DNA of 64,000 nucleotides, from contig NZ_JAHLPN010000011.1 in assembly GCF_018917935.1 (NCBI RefSeq), positions 1-64,000 of the forward strand, written 5' to 3'. This document shows, piece by piece, positions 63,061 to 64,000 of this stretch (position 1 is its first letter; each line of letters opens with the position of its first letter). The position numbers and the translations under genes are program-made. Under the pieces are notes generated by a model. That model had not been told where the DNA came from and made no database searches. It worked only from the letters and a program-made list of their open reading frames with translations. The stretch comes from Kineothrix sp. MSJ-39. GTDB taxonomy: Bacteria; Bacillota; Clostridia; Lachnospirales; Lachnospiraceae.

Positions 63061-63363
63061 AGCTGAAGAGTCTATAGAAGGAGATGATTATTCTTGAAGA
63101 GAAGAGCAGATCTGCTAATAGATGAAAAGTATAAAAGACAGATTATCTAATCTTGATAGTAAAAGTTATTCAGCAAAAAATAATATATAATTGGTAGTAT
63201 TTATTTCTCGTATAGACAGCGCAAATCGATAAATTGGTTACCCACTGCATAAAAATGTGCAAATACACATAAAATAGTAATGTCTATTGATTAAATAAAC
63301 GTTGGATGATACAATATCATTACTAAAAAATGTGTCAAGACACAAAAATAAGGAGTAAAACTC
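63061..63363. other. AT-rich gap after the broken regulator
   Basis: No supported gene. A 22-codon frame at 63123 (MKSIKDRLSNLD start) and shorter fragments look like debris of decayed genes. The sequence is very AT-rich up to the ATPase gene. A sigma-A promoter for that gene is probable but not clear enough to place. Confidence 0.4.
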
Positions 63364-64000
63364 ATGGAGATTAAAAGAGATGCATACCTTGAACAGTTAA
63401 GGATAAGAAAAGATAATGGGATGATAAAGATTATCACGGGAATCAGGAGATGCGGAAAATCATTCCTGTTATTTGTATTGTATAAAAAATATTTATTGGA
63501 GAGTGGTGTAGATAATGCCCATATCATTGAGATTGCTTTAGATGGCATTGAAAATGAGGAGCTGAGAGATCCAAAGAAGTGTTACCAGCATATTAAAGAT
63601 GCAATGAAAGATGACCAGAAGTATTATCTGCTTTTGGACGAAGTACAGTTTATGCCACGATTTGAGGAAGTGCTGAACAGCCTGCTTCGTATTAGCAATA
63701 TTGATGTATATGTGACTGGAAGTAACTCTAAGTTTTTATCCAGCGATATTGTAACTGAATTTAGAGGCAGAGGAGATGAAATAAGAATATATCCGCTGTC
63801 CTTCGCAGAGTTTTATGCGGCTTTTGATGGAGATTATGACGATGCTTGGGAGGAATATATGATATATGGTGGTTTACCACAGGTGGTACAGTTTTCTGTG
63901 GAACGCCAAAAGGCTGAGTATCTAAAAAACATTTTCACAAATGTTTATATTAAGGATGTTGTAGAACGAAACAAGCTTCAAAATGTTGATGAGATTTATA
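63364..64000 (+). CDS. DUF4143-type AAA ATPase, 3' end outside the window
   Basis: An ATP-binding protein cut by the window edge (212 complete codons seen). Walker A is KIITGIRRCGKSFLLF (about 21-36), Walker B YLLLDEVQFMPRFEE and sensor-like VYVTGSNSKFLSSDI, then RGRGDEIRIYPLSFAEF and YGGLPQVV, as in AAA_14/DUF4143 proteins. These are widespread in gut anaerobes, often near mobile or decayed genes. Their role is unclear. AATAAGGAGTAAAACTC precedes the ATG at 63364. Confidence 0.88.
   Translation, partial: MEIKRDAYLEQLRIRKDNGMIKIITGIRRCGKSFLLFVLYKKYLLESGVDNAHIIEIALDGIENEELRDPKKCYQHIKDAMKDDQKYYLLLDEVQFMPRFEEVLNSLLRISNIDVYVTGSNSKFLSSDIVTEFRGRGDEIRIYPLSFAEFYAAFDGDYDDAWEEYMIYGGLPQVVQFSVERQKAEYLKNIFTNVYIKDVVERNKLQNVDEIY

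Noticed and set aside
1-64000. tRNA, rRNA or CRISPR loci
   Set aside because: No cloverleaf-like or rRNA sequence and no regularly spaced repeat-spacer array were noticed on either strand; the only tandem repeats are those listed.

Overview
The window reads as a chromosome segment of a spore-forming gut Firmicute, most likely Lachnospiraceae. The reasons are strong AGGAGG-type ribosome sites, sigma-A promoters with 17-nt spacers, gene styles typical of the family (lipoprotein binding proteins with TGCGSS lipoboxes, a YesMN-type sensor pair, a DUF1700/DUF4097/PspC envelope module, an XPD/DinG-like nuclease-helicase) and an intact spoIIA operon (spoIIAA-spoIIAB-sigF). GC content is moderate over most of the window and clearly lower at about 47.5-48.4 kb and beyond 62.3 kb. 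I see no rRNA, tRNA, CRISPR array, transposase or prophage structural gene.

Layout. (1) 0.1-9.2 kb: a long nitrogen-scavenging operon with a polar amino-acid-type ABC transporter (ATPase, binding protein, two permeases), a cytidylate-kinase-like protein, an M20 amidohydrolase, an allantoinase/hydantoinase-type cyclic amidohydrolase, a class-I aminotransferase and a D-2-hydroxyacid dehydrogenase. It looks like a complete route for a ureide or hydantoin. (2) 9.2-15.1 kb: two MATE pumps, an aminotransferase plus aspartate-dehydrogenase-like pair on the minus strand, and a divergent LysR regulator. (3) 15.3-21.5 kb: glutamate synthase gltB-gltD. (4) 21.6-25.7 kb: an HPr-like protein lacking the catalytic histidine, a PD-(D/E)XK nuclease-helicase fusion, and a noncoding stretch with DnaA-box-like sites and structured repeats. 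(5) 25.7-31.0 kb: a GH13 enzyme directly coupled to a MacB-like ABC module with a membrane-anchored extracellular accessory protein. (6) 31.2-43.0 kb: a maltodextrin-type regulon with a two-component system, a sensor-linked lipoprotein, a sugar ABC importer without its own ATPase, a 4-alpha-glucanotransferase and a glycogen/maltodextrin phosphorylase. (7) 43.4-47.4 kb: an Ala/Glu/Lys-rich SHOCT protein, then PadR-DUF1700-DUF4097-PspC. (8) 47.5-48.4 kb: an AT-rich HTH-plus-toxin-like-domain gene. (9) 48.6-57.6 kb: valS, folC, a 47-residue small protein, a zinc-ribbon/TPR membrane protein, spoIIA, and a secreted metallo-beta-lactamase-fold lipoprotein. (10) 57.6-62.0 kb: LysR, a 23-residue peptide gene, and ACT-protein/homoserine dehydrogenase/aspartokinase. 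(11) 62.0-64.0 kb: a large palindrome, a small secreted protein, a broken XRE regulator and the start of a DUF4143-type ATPase.

The most unusual signals are noncoding. One is a 92-nt element present in three ungapped copies (22001, 45082, 54511), each directly after a terminator, with compensatory base changes in its 3' hairpin. The other is a 72-nt element present in two copies (251 and 25517), each in the leader downstream of a sigma-A promoter, with at least five compensated base pairs. Both behave like structured RNA or mobile palindromic elements that I cannot assign to a known class.
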